Of a DNA stretch of 64,000 bases, positions 1 through 7,861 are shown one piece after another. The notes under the pieces are model-generated. The model was not told the origin of the DNA, made no database searches, and saw only the letters and a program-made list of their open reading frames with translations. Source of the stretch: Shewanella gelidimarina (GTDB lineage: Bacteria; Pseudomonadota; Gammaproteobacteria; Enterobacterales; Shewanellaceae). Every line of letters starts with the position of its first letter. Positions within the stretch are counted from its first letter, which is position 1. The stretch is from assembly GCF_023283945.1 (NCBI RefSeq), contig NZ_JAKIKW010000005.1:1-64000 (forward strand). Direction: 5' to 3'. The translations under genes and the position numbers were made by a program.

Positions 1-35
1 TCAGGAGATGCACTAACTTCGTTTGAAGCCATCAT
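1..35 (-). CDS. ltrA: Group II intron reverse transcriptase/maturase, N-terminus only
   Basis: The minus strand reads MMASNEVSASP before running off the window. An AAGGAGAAA ribosome binding site sits just upstream of the two tandem ATG codons, either of which could be the start. The placement, directly after the presumed ribozyme domains, is that of an intron-encoded protein. Such proteins combine a reverse transcriptase, a maturase domain and sometimes an endonuclease, and drive splicing and retrohoming of the intron. Only about eleven residues are visible, so the assignment rests on position and on the resemblance of these residues to LtrA-type N-termini. Confidence 0.6.
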   Translation of the reverse strand, partial: MMASNEVSASP

Positions 36-604
36 TTGCGTTTCTCCTTGAATAAAGTTCTTCAAATCATCTTGCAACGGGAGACCAGCTAGAAGTCAGC
101 TCGCTTTCGCGCCAGATAAAATCAGTATCCGCATCATTACAATGCGGCATTCGCTTTTTCTAGCCTCCTTTACCTGCATTACTATCGGTAGCTTTCGCAG
201 GCCACTTTCCCCAAGGGGAGCAATACAGGCTTACCCTGTTCCGTATGTCGCGCAACGTCAGGTTAGATGCCCACTATAGTGCGGAGAGTTATTTGATCAC
301 GAAAGAGCACTGTCCAATCTCTTTCCAACTCTCATGCCTTTTGGCCACAGCGTATTAACCACTTCCGCTGTTCATCGTATAACGCACCTTATATGGATTC
401 ACTTACGTTCATCATACTGACACCCTAGCACTTACCCGATTGTGGTTATCAGGAAGAACGTCCTCTCACGATTCTGTTCCCGTCCAATGGACTTCGTTAC
501 ATTGTCAGACTCGCTGCTTTATTCAGAGTCTTAGGGTCATCTGGTGATACAGATGGTTCACTCTTATCGCGGTGAACAGCGCTTCATACGACCTCAGGTC
601 GCAC
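1..604 (-). mobile_element. Group II intron, 5' ribozyme portion (left-truncated by window)
   Basis: On the minus strand the stretch begins with GTGCGAC, the typical 5' end of bacterial group II introns, at about 604. About 570 bases without a convincing gene follow, rich in short complementary segments as expected for ribozyme domain I. They end in a ribosome binding site (AAGGAGAAA) and the first codons of a maturase. The catalytic domain V and the 3' end lie beyond the left edge. A small ORF on the minus strand at 523-774 crosses the 5' boundary and is taken as chance. The upstream exon (605-680, minus-strand 5' side) has a short AGAGC/GCTCT hairpin and no gene; just beyond it is an attC-like site. 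The intron class cannot be fixed without domain V and the full maturase; the opening residues of the maturase look more like chloroplast-like lineages than class C. Confidence 0.72.
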
Positions 605-680
605 GGACATAAACGATTTAGAGCTAAAGCTCTTGGAGTGATGAATTTCATTAAGGGAAATATGGCAAACGTATATTGCG

Positions 681-769
681 GTAACGCCTTGCTAAGCGAA
701 AAATAATGGTTGGCTATAATCGCGAAGCGATGGCCAACTGTTATTTTCCGTTTAAGCAACTTGTTATAC
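681..769 (-). repeat. attC-like integron recombination site A
   Basis: Read on the minus strand, the site starts with GTATAAC (769-763) and ends with GGCGTTAC (688-681). Between the ends is a long imperfect palindrome with matching arms GGCTATAATCGCG / CGAAGCGATGGCC. The same layout recurs in the two sites at 1421-1510 and 1864-1965. It lies directly downstream of the 777-1406 gene, where the attC of that cassette belongs. Confidence 0.65.
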
Positions 770-776
770 AACATAT

Positions 777-1406
777 TTATTGAACAGAAAAACCATTCAA
801 GAGATTATTAATCTCTGTTTTGTATTTATTTACTAAATTTGCGCCAGTGTATACTACAAGCTGAGTAGAGCCAGAAGTGTCAGAAAAATAGTAACCCATA
901 TATTTAAATTTGATACCTTTCATAGTGCCAATCATTTCCATGTATATAAGTTTTGTTCCATTTACAACTCTATATTCTTTCTTTACTACTTTGGTGTCAG
1001 GGGCTACTCCTCTAGCGTTTTCGAAAGCAATTTCAACTAATTCTTCAAGCTCAATTTCAACACGTTCTGTTATAGCCATTCCATATAAATCTCCAGCTTT
1101 AAGATTTATATTATATTCAATAGCCGCATCATCCCTTTTACTTTTAACAAATGCCCACTCTTTAGTATTTAGAGCAAAAGCTGAGTTGTTTTTCTTACTT
1201 TTTAGAACGAAATTTGAGCTAACTGGCTTGTTGAAAGCAGTAGGATTTGTTTTTATTTCTATATCATGAGAGGCTTTGCCATCTTCATAAACCCAAGTTC
1301 CATTGCCATTTAGAATCACAATATCGCCCTCTTCTGTTACTGCTTTTTGAGCAGCAATAACATTAAAAGCAAAAAAATATAATAATAACGTAATAGATAA
1401 TTTCAT
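777..1406 (-). CDS. Secreted hypothetical protein, integron cassette gene
   Basis: A 209-residue protein of unknown function. An N-terminal signal peptide is visible (MKLSITLLLYFFAFNVIAAQ), so export to the periplasm is likely. The mature start has a motif of the form EEGDIVILNGNGTWVYED, which resembles the short beta motif found in several small secreted proteins of unknown function. The rest is polar mixed alpha/beta without recognisable catalytic residues. I chose the ATG at 1406 because AAAAAGG lies at normal distance upstream; a longer frame to 1433 would start inside the attC core. It is flanked on both sides by attC-like sites, which marks it as a mobile cassette rather than part of an operon. 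Base composition is clearly AT-richer than in the housekeeping part of the window. Confidence 0.75.
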   Translation of the reverse strand: MKLSITLLLYFFAFNVIAAQKAVTEEGDIVILNGNGTWVYEDGKASHDIEIKTNPTAFNKPVSSNFVLKSKKNNSAFALNTKEWAFVKSKRDDAAIEYNINLKAGDLYGMAITERVEIELEELVEIAFENARGVAPDTKVVKKEYRVVNGTKLIYMEMIGTMKGIKFKYMGYYFSDTSGSTQLVVYTGANLVNKYKTEINNLLNGFSVQ

Positions 1407-1420
1407 AATGAACCTTTTTT

Positions 1421-1510
1421 GTATAACGCCCAAATAACAGGCTAAAAATAGTGGGCTAAAATAGTGTAGCGAAGCGAAACGTAGCCAACTGTTACGTGTC
1501 CTTGTTGATT
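1421..1510 (-). repeat. attC-like integron recombination site B
   Basis: On the plus strand it runs from GTATAACGCCC to CTTGTTGATT, with inner arms GTGGGCTAAAATAGTG and the partly complementary AACGTAGCCAACTGTTAC around an AGCGAAGCG centre. It closes the cassette that carries the 1517-1849 gene. A second possible right core, GTTATAT at 1516-1522, overlaps that gene's stop codon. Confidence 0.65.
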
Positions 1511-1516
1511 TTCTTG

Positions 1517-1849
1517 TTATATTTCAATATCGCTACACTTCATTTCTACGTTCACTTTCATTTCTTTTTTGCTGCCATCAAGGGTTAAATAAGAAATAGA
1601 AATTGATTCATCATACTTATTTAAATCTAATTTGGCTCTGATACAGTGCCTAACGACTAATTCATTAAAGCCTCCACTACAAAACATTTGCACTGCTGTT
1701 TTGGGTGTGCCCTTAAATGCAATTGAGGTACAGCTTTCACTTAATTCTTGAATTTTTAATTTAACAGCACCCTCAGAGTCTTTTGCAGAAACACTAAAAG
1801 AAAACGAAGCCAGAACGAGACAAATCGCACTTATAGAATACTTACACAT
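1517..1849 (-). CDS. Small secreted cysteine-containing hypothetical, cassette gene
   Basis: A 110-residue protein of unknown function. It starts with a signal peptide (MCKYSISAICLVLASFSFSVSA) and the mature part has four cysteines (SCTS, MFCSG, RHCIR, KCSD), which could form two disulfides in the periplasm. The ATG at 1849 has AAGGAAG in front of it; the longer frame to 1876 would run back into the attC core and is rejected. It sits between two attC-like sites, so it is one complete gene cassette. No promoter of its own was recognised; cassette genes are usually read from a distant integron promoter. Confidence 0.72.
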   Translation of the reverse strand: MCKYSISAICLVLASFSFSVSAKDSEGAVKLKIQELSESCTSIAFKGTPKTAVQMFCSGGFNELVVRHCIRAKLDLNKYDESISISYLTLDGSKKEMKVNVEMKCSDIEI

Positions 1850-1863
1850 AGATCTTCCTTGAA

Positions 1864-1965
1864 ATATAACGCCCATTTAAGGGGCTGAAAATAGTTTGCT
1901 AAAATTGTGAAGCGTAGCGAAACCGAGCAAGCTGTTAGCAGTCCCGCTTTAAACGCTTGTTGAAT
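1864..1965 (-). repeat. attC-like integron recombination site C
   Basis: The plus strand reads ATATAACGCCC, then AAGGGGCTG, then a central palindrome, then CAGTCCCGCTT and ACGCTTGTTGAAT. This order is the same as in the long attC sites of vibrio superintegrons written in reverse, and GTTGAAT fits the GTTRRRY core. The cassette gene that should precede it on the minus strand (above 1965) is missing, so that cassette has been lost or interrupted. Confidence 0.7.
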
Positions 1966-2067
1966 GAAGCCGCTATGCGGCAGAAAAGATAAAACTATCT
2001 CTACCTCCTCATCCTAAATACTTACTAGTACAGGTCTTGTTAGGCCATTATTACTAGGAGTATTGTC

Positions 2068-2292
2068 ATGAAGACATTTGAACAGCAACGCTTTGATTCT
2101 CTTTATGAACAACATCTTACCAACTTAACCTTACAAGGCAAGCGACCCGCTACCATCGATGCATATAGCCGTGCAGTACGGCGTATTGCCGCCTTCTTTG
2201 ACCGCTGCCCTGATAACCTCACTACCGATGATTTGAAGCGCGACTTCGCTCAGCTCATTAACCATGGCTGGCACTATATTTCTAGAAAATAA
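2068..2292 (+). pseudogene. Truncated tyrosine recombinase (N-terminal SAM-like domain only)
   Basis: The 74-residue frame reads as the N-terminal core-binding domain of a phage-integrase-type tyrosine recombinase: an opening helix (FEQQRFDSLYEQHLTNLTLQ), the GKRPATIDAYSRAVRRIAAFF segment, and a DNLTTDDLKRDFAQLI helix. The catalytic domain with its Arg-His-Arg-Tyr residues is absent, so the product cannot recombine DNA. The frame ends exactly where a 31-bp repeat begins (2283), giving the artificial tail SRK-stop. The start has a plausible AGGAG upstream. Full-length relatives are about 280-300 residues and often sit next to IS91-type transposases; none is seen here. I read it as a remnant cut by recombination at the repeat. 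Confidence 0.7.
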
Positions 2293-2313
2293 TAGCCAGC
2301 CATTAATAATCAA
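2283..2313 (+). repeat. 31-bp direct repeat, copy 1
   Basis: Begins TAGAAAATAATAGCCAGCC and continues to 2313. It matches copy 2 at 2545-2575 with a single mismatch (G to T at the twelfth base area). It supplies the stop codon of the truncated recombinase. Confidence 0.85.
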
Positions 2314-2425
2314 GCCGCGTTCTACATGCGAGTGCACCATTACGACTAACTCATTGAAGAGAAAGTCATCCTAAAGCTTCTGCTAATGTTTATGTGCGAC
2401 CATAACATAGCAAAGGAGCTTCAAA

Positions 2426-2554
2426 ATGACTTACACCCACCTTAGCATGTCTGACAGAAAAGCGATCTATTACCGCTTTAACTCTGGTGAGAGCTTAAGA
2501 TCTATCGGGCGGCTTATAGGGCGTCACCATACGACGATTAGCCGTAGAAAATAA
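2426..2554 (+). pseudogene. Truncated IS30-family transposase (N-terminal HTH only)
   Basis: A good ribosome binding site (AAAGGAG) precedes an ATG and a 42-residue frame beginning MTYTHLSMSDRKAIYYRF and running through the helix-turn-helix of IS30-type transposases (SLRSIGRLIGRHHTTISR). The DDE catalytic domain is missing; the frame stops inside copy 2 of the 31-bp repeat with the same SRK-like tail as the recombinase fragment. It is therefore a dead fragment of an insertion sequence. Full IS30 transposases are about 320-380 residues. Confidence 0.75.
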
Positions 2555-2575
2555 TATCCAGCCATTAATAATCAA
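2545..2575 (+). repeat. 31-bp direct repeat, copy 2
   Basis: Near-identical to 2283-2313 and, like it, begins at the point where a transposition or recombination gene is cut off. Between this copy and the RAYT gene (2576-2769) there is only a short frame ending in STEWQQIKAAEEVN, which may be the tail of another lost gene. Confidence 0.85.
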
Positions 2576-2769
2576 TAACATAACTAGCTTTCAACCCAAT
2601 ATCAACGATTGACGTCTATCAAAGAAGTACTTGAACCATTTTCAACAGAGTGGCAGCAGATAAAGGCCGCAGAAGAAGTGAATTAGCGGGGATTAGCGAG
2701 TTTTAAGGTGTTGAATATTAACTCAATGGATTAACTGAGGAAAGGGGTCTTGAGGCAGTGAGTTAGAGT

Positions 2770-3762
2770 CTAGTCTACTTGCATATACTGGCAACTATTT
2801 GAAAAGTGCCGCCGGCGTTTATCTAAGTGTTCACAGTAGCTGCTTAGCTCTTGCAACGTCCCCACTGGGCCGTGAAAAAGCTGCCCAAACTCGGTGGTGA
2901 TTTTTACCCAATTAGTCGCTGGGATATTTAATCGGCTCAAAATCCTTTCTGCACTCGAAGATATCGCGCCACGCTTATCGTTACGGATAACCCTGCCTGT
3001 TTCATCAACCAGTTCAAGGTAGTCTTTCAGCGAGAAAGCAATACCTTTTGGCTGGTGCTCTCGCTCGTTGCCAATAAAGGCTAATAGCTTGCTCGGTTGT
3101 TGACCTTTAAGCGCTGCGGTGACTCTGAGTTTTAAACTGGTGAAATCTGATTGCTCTGGCGTTTGCGCCATCTTCGCACGGATTGGCCTATCTATTAGCA
3201 AAAAGTGTTCGACATAGGTCATACAAGCCAGCACAGCGGCCTCATCCAAAAGGGCTTGAGATTTAAACCGCCCTTCCCAAAAATGGCCAGTGCAATTATC
3301 TTCAAGATTGGCTTGTCTGGCTATTGGTTCATTCAAGCATCTCATGAACCATGAGATATCACTGAGGCGTGAGCGGTAAATCGCTATTTGATGCTTTAAC
3401 TGAGCAACTAAGTGTTCATCAATCACTTCACCTTTAGCAAACTTTTGAGTCAGCCCAGTACCATTAAAGCATTTGTGCCATTGCTCAACAACCTCTCTAT
3501 CTGACCAGTTATTCACGGTTTCTAGGTCAATATAAAGCACAACATGCAAATGATTACTCATCACAGCATAAGCCGCTACATCGATAGCAAACACCTCGGT
3601 AAGCTTCAATATTTGCGTTTCAACCCAACCTCGGCGATGGTCGTAGTTTTTACCCGTGTATTTATCATCACCACAGAGAAAGGCACGACGCACTACGCGG
3701 CTACAACAGTGATAATACGGGGTGTCTTCGATACTGATCAGGGTTCGTCTTGGCCTTGGCAT
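2770..3762 (-). CDS. REP-associated tyrosine transposase (RAYT, Y1/HUH type)
   Basis: A 330-residue protein of the IS200/IS605-like Y1 transposase superfamily. The N-terminal half has the HUH metal-binding motif (His71-Leu-His73 in SNHLHVVLY). The conserved block GHFWEGRFKSQALLDEAAVL leads to the catalytic-tyrosine helix CMTYVEHFLLIDRP (Tyr183), the counterpart of YIELNPVRA in the family. The C-terminal 130 residues are an extension seen in the longer RAYT proteins. Such enzymes nick and join single-stranded DNA at REP hairpins and are usually single-copy domesticated transposases, not free insertion sequences. Two REP-like repeats lie right upstream of its start (3811-3892). The gene appears intact. 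Confidence 0.88.
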   Translation of the reverse strand: MPRPRRTLISIEDTPYYHCCSRVVRRAFLCGDDKYTGKNYDHRRGWVETQILKLTEVFAIDVAAYAVMSNHLHVVLYIDLETVNNWSDREVVEQWHKCFNGTGLTQKFAKGEVIDEHLVAQLKHQIAIYRSRLSDISWFMRCLNEPIARQANLEDNCTGHFWEGRFKSQALLDEAAVLACMTYVEHFLLIDRPIRAKMAQTPEQSDFTSLKLRVTAALKGQQPSKLLAFIGNEREHQPKGIAFSLKDYLELVDETGRVIRNDKRGAISSSAERILSRLNIPATNWVKITTEFGQLFHGPVGTLQELSSYCEHLDKRRRHFSNSCQYMQVD

Positions 3763-3810
3763 ACAACCTCCTTGTTAAATGCTCTTTCAAAGCTTAGTCG
3801 GAGGTTATCA

Positions 3811-3911
3811 GTTGTGCCATTAACGATGGCTGTCTATGTATTTAGGTGTTGTATTTTTGTTGTGCCATTAACGATGGCTGTCTATGTATTTATTTTTAGT
3901 CTATGTATTTA
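3811..3911. repeat. REP-like repeat pair next to RAYT
   Basis: Two identical 34-bp copies lie at 3811-3844 and 3859-3892. Each has a small palindrome GCCAT-TAACG-ATGGC followed by TGTCTATGTATTTA. A third half-copy of the right part lies at 3899-3911. The palindrome plus a constant flank is the arrangement of REP sequences mobilised by RAYT proteins, and the spacing from the RAYT start codon is about 50 bases. They lie between the RAYT promoter side and the end of the gene at 3916. Confidence 0.75.
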
Positions 3912-3915
3912 TTAT

Positions 3916-4278
3916 TTATTCGTGTGTATAGACGACCTTATTGTTGAAGTCATTTATTAAGTTTTTTGCTAACACGGCACCTAACTCTGCATTTGGGTCT
4001 ATATTGCATTCGTTTGCGCTGTTGTGAAGAATCCAGGTAAATTTTGAGTCCCCGTTCCAATTAACCAAGGAGTAGTTAAGGATATTATTGTACCCGTCCT
4101 GACCCTCTTCTTTAAGAATGATGAGCGTAGCTTGTTTACTCACTTTATAATCCACTATTTTGATTGCCTCTTGGTTATTGGCATCGTGGGCAGCCGTGTA
4201 TTCTTGGCAAATAGTGTTCGCAGCGACTGAGCCGGGGATCAATATTATGGCCACAGCTGCTAATTGCGAGAGTCTCAT
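3916..4278 (-). CDS. Secreted hypothetical protein
   Basis: A 120-residue protein of unknown function with an N-terminal signal peptide (MRLSQLAAVAIILIPGSVAAN). The mature part has two cysteines (TICQEY near the start and NECNID near residue 93) and no recognised domain. GGAAGGC lies ahead of the ATG at normal spacing. It stands alone on the minus strand. The stop codon is a few bases from the REP-like half-copy at 3899-3911, consistent with REPs sitting just outside coding sequence. The 270 bases between it and the next gene show no further feature. Confidence 0.6.
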   Translation of the reverse strand: MRLSQLAAVAIILIPGSVAANTICQEYTAAHDANNQEAIKIVDYKVSKQATLIILKEEGQDGYNNILNYSLVNWNGDSKFTWILHNSANECNIDPNAELGAVLAKNLINDFNNKVVYTHE

Positions 4279-4549
4279 GCTTGCCTTCCTTTGGTATTAA
4301 TTTCGCGTATTGGTTAGTGTAGAAGCTTTATTTAGTTTGGCTAGTTTATCCTCGAGGATAGAAAGCGGATCTATTGCAAATACATCCCTGTGAGTGCAAC
4401 AAAATCATTGCTCCATCGATGCCTGTTGCACCTAATTCGTTAGGACGGTATGAGTGTTCTAGATAGTTATTAGCAAATCACAACCGCATCTACACTCTGT
4501 TTTCCGTTATGATGCCCTACCCGTTATATACACGTAGTTAAGAAATACC

Positions 4550-5314
4550 ATGGATATCAAAGGAACCTGCATCTCATCAATAGTCGATGAGCACGGCCCG
4601 ATTTATGTTTATCAAACAAGGACCGCTCGGATTCTCAGCTTTGACGGGAAAATATATCAAAGTTGCATGAAACTAAATGATATTAATGGATTAAATCTCG
4701 GCTACACCCAGGCTATGATGGCGGGTTTATTGTTTATCCCTAGCGTGAAAACAGCCACCATTATGGGGCTGGGCGCTGGATCTATGGCAAAGAATCTGCT
4801 CAGCAGTTTCGCCGAGTTGAACGTACACGCAATTGAATACCGTGCCGCCGTGGCTGAGACCGCAAAAGAATATTTTGACTTACCCGACACAGCTCGTCTC
4901 TTCATTCATATAGACGATGCGGTGAACTATATGAAAAACACTGACACGAAAAGCGATATTATCTTTTCGGATCTATACAACTCGGAAGGTATGGAACCGA
5001 AACAGGTACAATCAAGCTACTTGCGTGATTGTAAAAATGCACTCAACGAACAAGGTGTGCTGGTGCTCAATATCTGCCATACGGGGCTTGAATTACGACA
5101 AGAGTTAGATGAATTACTCGCGCATGAATTTGAAAACCGACGCCTCAGTTTTGAAGTTGCAGGTGGGAACACCATCATACTGGCATTCAAAAATGACATT
5201 CCCTCAATGACAAGAGAAGTGCTACTGGCTAAAGGCCAATCCTTGCAAGAGCAAATGAACATTTCGATGGAACGTTATGCCAATTTGCTTTGTGATATAC
5301 AAGATCTCAATTAG
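4550..5314 (+). CDS. Spermidine-synthase-like methyltransferase-fold protein
   Basis: A 254-residue protein of the polyamine aminopropyltransferase (SpeE-like) superfamily. Visible features are the Rossmann motif MGLGAGSMAKNLL (about residues 79-92), an acidic residue after strand 2 (VHAIEYRAAV) that in this fold binds the ribose or amine donor, DDAVNYM, and the strand-4 block SDIIFSDLYNSEGMEP. These place it among the stand-alone spermidine-synthase-like proteins that are often not true spermidine synthases. No signal peptide or membrane segment is present, so it is probably cytosolic. No SpeD decarboxylase gene is adjacent, and the substrate is unknown. It stands alone, with weak Shine-Dalgarno pairing before the ATG. 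Confidence 0.7.
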   Translation: MDIKGTCISSIVDEHGPIYVYQTRTARILSFDGKIYQSCMKLNDINGLNLGYTQAMMAGLLFIPSVKTATIMGLGAGSMAKNLLSSFAELNVHAIEYRAAVAETAKEYFDLPDTARLFIHIDDAVNYMKNTDTKSDIIFSDLYNSEGMEPKQVQSSYLRDCKNALNEQGVLVLNICHTGLELRQELDELLAHEFENRRLSFEVAGGNTIILAFKNDIPSMTREVLLAKGQSLQEQMNISMERYANLLCDIQDLN

Positions 5315-5476
5315 CCTTCGATGACGTATTAGCTCAACTGATCCCAACTTCAAGTACAGCTCCAGCTCAAAGCCAAAGCCAAAATCAGTCCAACATCAAC
5401 TCATTCAAGTTGATGTTGGAAGCTACCTAAAACTATCAAGCAGATTACAATCAAACTGGTAATGGTACTGGTACTT

Positions 5477-7150
5477 TTACTTGGCTCTAGATCTTAGCCA
5501 AACAACCAATCCAGCAATACCAAAGAAAAATGGCAGCAAGAATAATATCACCACCACTTGGCGTTTTTGTTTACTGGTTAAATCTAACCGTTCTACCTTT
5601 ACTGCTTTTGAGCTAAGAAAGACTTGATAGTCTAATTCTGCCAGCCAATTAACAACATTAAGCCCCATTTGTGCATTACTGTACTGATTGATATAGATAT
5701 TTGTTAAAAAGTCAGCGTCAGTAAAAACAATCATCCGCGTGTTTAATGGCTTGCTGAGCTCTTTATCCTGCGCGCTGGGCTTTGCGGGATGCTGTTCGAG
5801 AACAACATAAGAGATAGGCACAGGGCCTGGAGTGTCGATACCTGGATTAAATTGAATATCTAAGTGACGATTCGTTTCCGCCCAGCTTTGATCTTTCGAT
5901 GTAGTCAAAGCGATAGCAGCAAGCTTAATGTTCGGGCGACGCTGTTCTAACACTCGAATAGAACGCGGTCTGACGTAAAAGGTGTAATCTAAACCTTCGG
6001 TAATGGCTTTGTGCTTTTGATAATTTTTGGTCGCTGGGCTGCCAACATCATTACCAATATGATTGGTTAAATCGACCACAACATCTGGCTGAACGTTAAG
6101 CCCCCATTGATTGATAATGCCGTTTAATGACGGGTTTAACTGTTGTTGCTCTGCTGTCAGTGGCTTATCGGGTGTGGTGACCAGTGTTTGCTCAATCAAA
6201 AATAACGCATTTCCGCCAGACGATAGGTAATCAACGATTAACGTTTCTTCCTGCTGTGTAAGTTCAGTACGCGGACCCGCAATAATTAACACATCACAAT
6301 CCTCAGGGATCGACTGTGTAATACCTAACATCAGCGGTTTACTTTGCATGTTGTTATCGGCTAACAATTGCTTAAAGGTGGATAAGCCAAGATTATCTTC
6401 ATTTGAAATCGAGTATTCACCATGGCCACTGAGAAAGTAAACTTGCCTTGGTGAGCGGCTAGCGCGGGCAATGGTATTGGTGAGCTTCTCTTCTGTCAGT
6501 GGCTCATCAGTAAAATCAACATCTTTACGGACGTCACCCGCTTGCACAATCACCTTGCGTTCGTTGGCACTCAACACATTGCCAAATTTTGCCGCAAACG
6601 AAATATTCTCAATCGGATCGATTATTTGCGTACTAATGAGGCCAGCGGATAACCTTTCATACTCGTTAAATAAATCTTGTAAATATTTTGGCGGCATCCC
6701 CACATAAAATGCGGTTAACTGGACCTCGGTTGTTAACGAGCTAATGAAGTCGATAGTGTTTTTAGACAAGGTATGTTGTTTAGCTTCAGTCACATCCCAG
6801 CGCATAGAAATGCTGTTAGCAGCATAATGACTGATGCCAAGAAATGCAAAACTCCCCATGACCATAGAGAAAATAATAAAGACTTTTTTCCACCGTCCAC
6901 GATGGGTAACCGATGCCACTTTCGTTGAGTTAGCGTCAGTGTTGCTTAGACGCTTGCTTAAAAGCAGCAAGCCAACAAATAAAATTGCACCACTGAACGT
7001 TAAGAAACTGGCGAGACTCAAGCTTAATAGAGCAAATTGACCTTCAATATAAAATAACGATAATCCGATGGTGAAGACAAACAGGGTTATCCCTACCAAG
7101 GCTGGGAATAATTTATTAAGCATCATGCTGATTTTCTTTTTAAGCGTCAT
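5477..7150 (-). CDS. GldG-like ABC transporter auxiliary protein
   Basis: A 557-residue membrane protein. Two or three hydrophobic segments lie in the first 110 residues (for example LFPALVGITLFVFTIGLSLF). A long periplasmic-type region follows, containing the block EVQLTAFYVG and the LSGHGEYSI segment typical of the ABC-transporter auxiliary (GldG/Mla-unrelated) family. A final helix at the C-terminus (VVVILFLLPFFFGIAGLVVWL) ends the protein. It follows the permease gene with no intervening base (TAA then ATG) and is the third gene of a coupled ATPase-permease-auxiliary operon. In Bacteroidetes the GldAFG set supports gliding, but in proteobacteria the substrate is not established. I infer an export or membrane-remodelling role only. 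Confidence 0.78.
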   Translation of the reverse strand: MTLKKKISMMLNKLFPALVGITLFVFTIGLSLFYIEGQFALLSLSLASFLTFSGAILFVGLLLLSKRLSNTDANSTKVASVTHRGRWKKVFIIFSMVMGSFAFLGISHYAANSISMRWDVTEAKQHTLSKNTIDFISSLTTEVQLTAFYVGMPPKYLQDLFNEYERLSAGLISTQIIDPIENISFAAKFGNVLSANERKVIVQAGDVRKDVDFTDEPLTEEKLTNTIARASRSPRQVYFLSGHGEYSISNEDNLGLSTFKQLLADNNMQSKPLMLGITQSIPEDCDVLIIAGPRTELTQQEETLIVDYLSSGGNALFLIEQTLVTTPDKPLTAEQQQLNPSLNGIINQWGLNVQPDVVVDLTNHIGNDVGSPATKNYQKHKAITEGLDYTFYVRPRSIRVLEQRRPNIKLAAIALTTSKDQSWAETNRHLDIQFNPGIDTPGPVPISYVVLEQHPAKPSAQDKELSKPLNTRMIVFTDADFLTNIYINQYSNAQMGLNVVNWLAELDYQVFLSSKAVKVERLDLTSKQKRQVVVILFLLPFFFGIAGLVVWLRSRAK

Positions 7151-7861
7151 TTATTGCCACACCCTATGGTCAATGCTTATACGGGTGAGTACTAAACAAA
7201 GTAAAATCCCCGCTAAGTAATAGATAATATCACTGGCGGTGATCATGCCGATGGCAAAGTTTTCGAGGTGGGTACGCGTACTAAACTGGGTAACAAACGT
7301 TTCAGCAAAGCCGGTGACATATTTAGTAAAGGTGCTTGAAAAGTAGAGTATAAATAGAATTAAGTAAGAGGCCATTGCGGCAATTATTTGGTTGCGAGTC
7401 CATGAAGAGGTCAGTAAGCCGATGGCAATGAAGAGTGCTCCCTCTAACCAGATACCAATATAGCCTGACAGAATACTGTAAACGTCGGGATCACCATAAT
7501 ATTCAACGATAAAATAGTAAGCGCTTGTTAGAGCAATTAATAGCGAGTAAAAAACAAGCATACTTAAATACTTACCTAACACTATCATGGTCGGTGTTAA
7601 GGGGGATGTCAGTAAAAACTCCATCGTCCCGTTGGACTTCTCTTCTGCAAATAGCTTCATCGTGAGTAATGGGATGATGAAAATAAACATAAACTCCATC
7701 ACTTGAAAAATATCTCGTAATGACACTTCTCTATTTTGATCAATGATCATAAAGAAAAACATATTAAACAAAGATAACGAAGCAATTATAACGAGGTAAG
7801 CAATAGGGCTACTAAAATAGCCATGCAGCTCTTTTTTGGTTAATGCGAGGACTTTATGCAT
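7151..7861 (-). CDS. ABC-2 type transporter permease (GldF-like)
   Basis: A 236-residue integral membrane protein with about six hydrophobic segments (for example YLVIIASLSLFNMFFFMII, FMFIFIIPLLTMKLFAEE, GALFIAIGLLTSSW). The segment LTMKLFAEEKSNGTMEFLLTSPLTPTMIVLGKYLS is the signature region of ABC-2 permeases that couple to the ATPase. The start codon overlaps the ATPase stop by one base (TGATG), pointing to translational coupling. It forms the membrane half of the transporter whose ATPase is encoded just upstream. Confidence 0.85.
   Translation of the reverse strand: MHKVLALTKKELHGYFSSPIAYLVIIASLSLFNMFFFMIIDQNREVSLRDIFQVMEFMFIFIIPLLTMKLFAEEKSNGTMEFLLTSPLTPTMIVLGKYLSMLVFYSLLIALTSAYYFIVEYYGDPDVYSILSGYIGIWLEGALFIAIGLLTSSWTRNQIIAAMASYLILFILYFSSTFTKYVTGFAETFVTQFSTRTHLENFAIGMITASDIIYYLAGILLCLVLTRISIDHRVWQ

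Noticed and set aside
1..604. Assigning the group II intron to the attC-targeting class C
   Set aside because: Domain V and most of the maturase are outside the window, and the visible maturase start does not look like class C.
523..774. An 83-residue minus-strand frame between the intron and the first cassette
   Set aside because: It crosses the intron 5' boundary and the attC-like site and has no ribosome binding site, so it is taken as chance.
910..1269. A 119-residue plus-strand frame over the 777-1406 gene
   Set aside because: It is a serine-rich shadow on the opposite strand of a gene with a signal peptide and good ribosome binding site.
3811..3911. CRISPR-like array
   Set aside because: There are only two copies with a 14-base gap and they contain a short palindrome beside a RAYT gene, which fits REP elements instead.
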